NCBI GenBank assembly: GCA_016200745.1
Contig: JACQEF010000170.1
Location: 1 to 13,058, forward strand
Reading direction: 5' to 3'
DNA length: 13,058 bases
Origin: Chloroflexota bacterium
Lineage (GTDB): Bacteria > Chloroflexota > Limnocylindria > Limnocylindrales > CSP1-4
Position 1 is the stretch's first letter. The number at the start of each line of letters is the position of its first letter. The position numbers were made by a program, and so were the translations under genes. Shown in pieces: positions 11,010 through 13,058 of the stretch. Below the pieces are notes generated by a model that worked only from the letters and a program-made list of their open reading frames with translations, was not told the DNA's origin and made no database searches.

Positions 11010-13058
11010 TCAGCCTGCCGGTCCGGCGAGCTCGGCGAAGCGGCACAGCGCGTTGGCCAGCCGCATCTGCTCGGGCGTCCGTGCGCGGACCCGCAGGAGG
11101 GCCGGGGAGGCGACCACCACCGCGACGCACCGCGCCCGCGACGTCGCGACGTTCAGGCGGTGCCGGCTGTACAGGAAGTCCATGCCGCGCGGCGCGAGCT
11201 CGGGGCTCGACGTGGTCAGCGAGTAGAGGCTGATCGGCGCCTCCTGGCCCTGGAACTTGTCCACCGTGCCGACCCGCGCCTCGGGCGGCAGCCGGCGCCG
11301 GATCGCGCCGACCTGGGCGTTGTACGGCGCGACGATCAGGAGGTCCTCCCAGCCGAGCCGCCGGTTGACGCCCTGGTGGTCGTCCCAGGACGCGCCCTCT
11401 TCGACGAGCGAGCGCGCGAGTGCCGCCACCGCGTCCGCCTCCTCGGGCGACTCGTTGTCGGCACCGGTGGTCTCGACCGGAACCAGCCGAGGCCCTGCGT
11501 CCGCGAACCCAGGGATGCCGGATCGCAGCCGCTGGCCGGCGAGGTGGGGCTCCGGCTCCAGCCGGTCGTCGTAGAAGGCTTCGGACGTGTAGTCGCACAA
11601 CGCCGGATGGAGCCGCCAGGTCGTCTCGAGGAACAGGCCCTGGCTGGGCGGCATGGTCGCCTCGTCGCCCAGGACGTGGGCGAGCGCGGACCGGTTTGCC
11701 CCCGGCGGATGCGAGCCACGAAGCGGCTGGTCGAGCTGCTGCGGGTCGCCCAGCAGGACGAGACTGGCGGCCGCGCCGCTCATCGCCAGGACGTTGGCCA
11801 GCGAGATCTGGCCGGCCTCGTCGACGAACAGGACGTCGACCGCATCGCGGAGCTTCGGCGATGTCCACAGCCACGACGTCCCGGCGGCAAGGTTGGCTCG
11901 CCGATCCGCCAGGCGATCGGCGGCCTGCCCGGGATTGTCGGCGCGGGTGACGAGCGGGTGATCGAGGACCTGCGCGGCCTCGCCGCGCTGCACTGCGCGG
12001 ACCGGGATGCCCTCGGCCTCGGCCGCCTCGAGCGCCTTGGCCAGCAGGTTCCCGATGACCTTGTGGCTGTTGCTCGTGATCCCGACGCGCTTGCCGGCCC
12101 GCAGCAGCGTGGCGATCATCCGGGCGCCGCTGTAGGTCTTGCCCGATCCCGGCGGACCCTGGATCGCCAGGACGGTCCGGTCGAGCGTGGCCGCGAGCCG
12201 GCGCGCCGCGTGGAGGCCCGACTCTTCGGGCAGCCGGAGCTCGGCGCCGTTCATGATCCCGAGCCGGGGCGCCCGCCGCAGGAGCAGGTCGAATGCAGCC
12301 TGATGCGGACCCGGCGGGTCGAAGCCGTGGTCGGCGACCCATTCGCCCATCTCGAACAACCGCGCCTGGTGCTCCGGCGTGGGCACCCACGGCAGGGCGA
12401 CCACGGCTCGGGGATGCGGGGCATCCGGGGAGCGGCGGATGTCGACCGTCCACGTCGCGGGATCCACCGCGACCAGGTCGCCGATCGCCCAGTCGAACGG
12501 CGAGGCGTCGGGGTCGGTCTGCTTCTCGGACGGGTCGAAGAGCCGGCCGCCGATCCGGCCAAGGTCATACTCCTGGGCCGGGAAAGTGTACCGCCAGGTC
12601 TGCTTGCCGCGGGCAGCCGGCCCGAGGGGACCCACCGGTTCGAGCAGGCCGACCGGCTCGTTCTCGTCGACCAGTTGCTCGGGGTTGAGCTCCATCTGGC
12701 GGTGGAACTCCCACCACATCGACTTGTCCTCGCGGCGATGCCAGCCGAGGAGCTGAGCCAGGAGCCAGCGGGCGTGCTGCTCCGGCGTCCGGGCCGAGGG
12801 GTTCGCCCCCACGACCGACGGGTCCGCGAGACGCTCGACCAGCGCCTGGGTCTGGGCCTGGCGTGCGGTCAGCTCCGGAGGCAACGGCTCGACCCGTGGC
12901 GCCGGCCGCGGTACGGCAAGCCCGGTCTGCTCCGCCAGCTCGTCGCGCAGTGTCTCCAGCCAGTCGCGCAGCTGCCGGTTCGAGATGACGTCGTCGCGGT
13001 TGTACCGCTCGATCCGCTCAATCGCCGCCTCTAACAGCTCGCCCGGCGTGACCTCGCC
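11010..13058 (-). CDS. TM0106-type RecB-like nuclease fused to SF1 helicase (5' truncated by window)
   Basis: The frame runs unbroken to the window edge, so 682 residues are visible and the real start is outside. Visible residues 19-34 (YNRDDVISNRQLRDWL) match the last motif of an RNase_H_2-type 3'-5' exonuclease domain, with Asp23 the likely metal ligand. After a linker of about 270 residues comes an SF1 (UPF1/DNA2-like) helicase: Walker A GPPGSGKT (301-308), Walker B DEAGQ (413-417), motif III LGDPQQLDQP (436-445), TTWRLHPAL (479-487), motif V VGTVDKFQGQE (596-606) and motif VI NVATSRAR (636-643). This is the order of the TM0106 nuclease-helicase family, implicated in DNA processing or repair; a Cas4/RecB-like nuclease should precede it upstream. 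A TTG at 12884 is not the true start. The stop lies 16 bp from the convergent M20 stop. Confidence 0.9.
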   Translation of the reverse strand, partial: GEVTPGELLEAAIERIERYNRDDVISNRQLRDWLETLRDELAEQTGLAVPRPAPRVEPLPPELTARQAQTQALVERLADPSVVGANPSARTPEQHARWLLAQLLGWHRREDKSMWWEFHRQMELNPEQLVDENEPVGLLEPVGPLGPAARGKQTWRYTFPAQEYDLGRIGGRLFDPSEKQTDPDASPFDWAIGDLVAVDPATWTVDIRRSPDAPHPRAVVALPWVPTPEHQARLFEMGEWVADHGFDPPGPHQAAFDLLLRRAPRLGIMNGAELRLPEESGLHAARRLAATLDRTVLAIQGPPGSGKTYSGARMIATLLRAGKRVGITSNSHKVIGNLLAKALEAAEAEGIPVRAVQRGEAAQVLDHPLVTRADNPGQAADRLADRRANLAAGTSWLWTSPKLRDAVDVLFVDEAGQISLANVLAMSGAAASLVLLGDPQQLDQPLRGSHPPGANRSALAHVLGDEATMPPSQGLFLETTWRLHPALCDYTSEAFYDDRLEPEPHLAGQRLRSGIPGFADAGPRLVPVETTGADNESPEEADAVAALARSLVEEGASWDDHQGVNRRLGWEDLLIVAPYNAQVGAIRRRLPPEARVGTVDKFQGQEAPISLYSLTTSSPELAPRGMDFLYSRHRLNVATSRARCVAVVVASPALLRVRARTPEQMRLANALCRFAELAGPAG

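Noticed and set aside
10908..13034. A 708-codon plus-strand open frame opposite the helicase
   Set aside because: It is antisense to a gene with Walker A, Walker B and motifs III-VI, and its own product has no recognisable fold.
1..13058. CRISPR array, tRNA, rRNA, transposase or phage genes
   Set aside because: No regularly spaced direct repeats, no cloverleaf-like tRNA sequence with recognisable T-arm, and no recombinase or transposase motifs were seen on either strand.

Overview
This is a very GC-rich bacterial window (about 70% G+C by eye) with short intergenic gaps, gene pairs facing every direction, and no sign of phage, transposon or CRISPR sequence. The gene mix is chromosomal: a eukaryote/poxvirus-type topoisomerase IB end, PAS histidine kinases, a GlsB-type membrane protein, a PQQ-type sugar dehydrogenase lipoprotein, DUF72, and a TM0106-type nuclease-helicase. 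Together with the promoter style this suggests a Chloroflexota (Limnocylindria-like) or actinobacterial soil/freshwater organism. That placement is inference from gene content; no marker gene in the window fixes it.

Left part (1-5100): the 3' end of a topoisomerase IB gene meets a short histidine kinase tail to tail with overlapping stop codons. This kinase has kept its phosphoacceptor His box but has lost the glycines of the ATP-binding boxes. Next come a 62-residue lipoprotein with a clear downstream hairpin, a 129-residue membrane protein, a GlsB/YeaQ membrane protein and possibly a tiny membrane peptide. After these lies a full three-PAS histidine kinase related to the first one. No response regulator is present. 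Two related kinases bracketing small envelope proteins looks like an envelope-stress neighbourhood, but this is only inferred.

Middle part (5100-8800): a two-domain cupin protein has a -10-like box and an 11-bp inverted repeat in its upstream region. It runs tail to tail into a secreted sugar-dehydrogenase-like lipoprotein. Then come a candidate 14-codon micro-ORF with its own promoter and ribosome binding site, a DUF72 gene, a MarR regulator that probably shares an operon with DUF72, and an 80-residue unknown protein.

Right part (8820-13058): an arginine-deiminase-fold hydrolase (dimethylarginine hydrolase type) is closely followed by an M20 metallopeptidase/deacylase, a likely two-gene amino-acid catabolic operon. 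Facing it is the C-terminal two thirds or so of a TM0106-type nuclease-helicase, whose 5' end lies beyond the window.

The clearest unexpected signal is regulatory. Four genes (on both strands) have a TANNNT box ending only 6-7 nt before the ATG and no ribosome binding site, the expected layout of leaderless mRNAs, while other genes in the same window have strong AGGAGG sites. I found no convincing wholly new multi-gene system.
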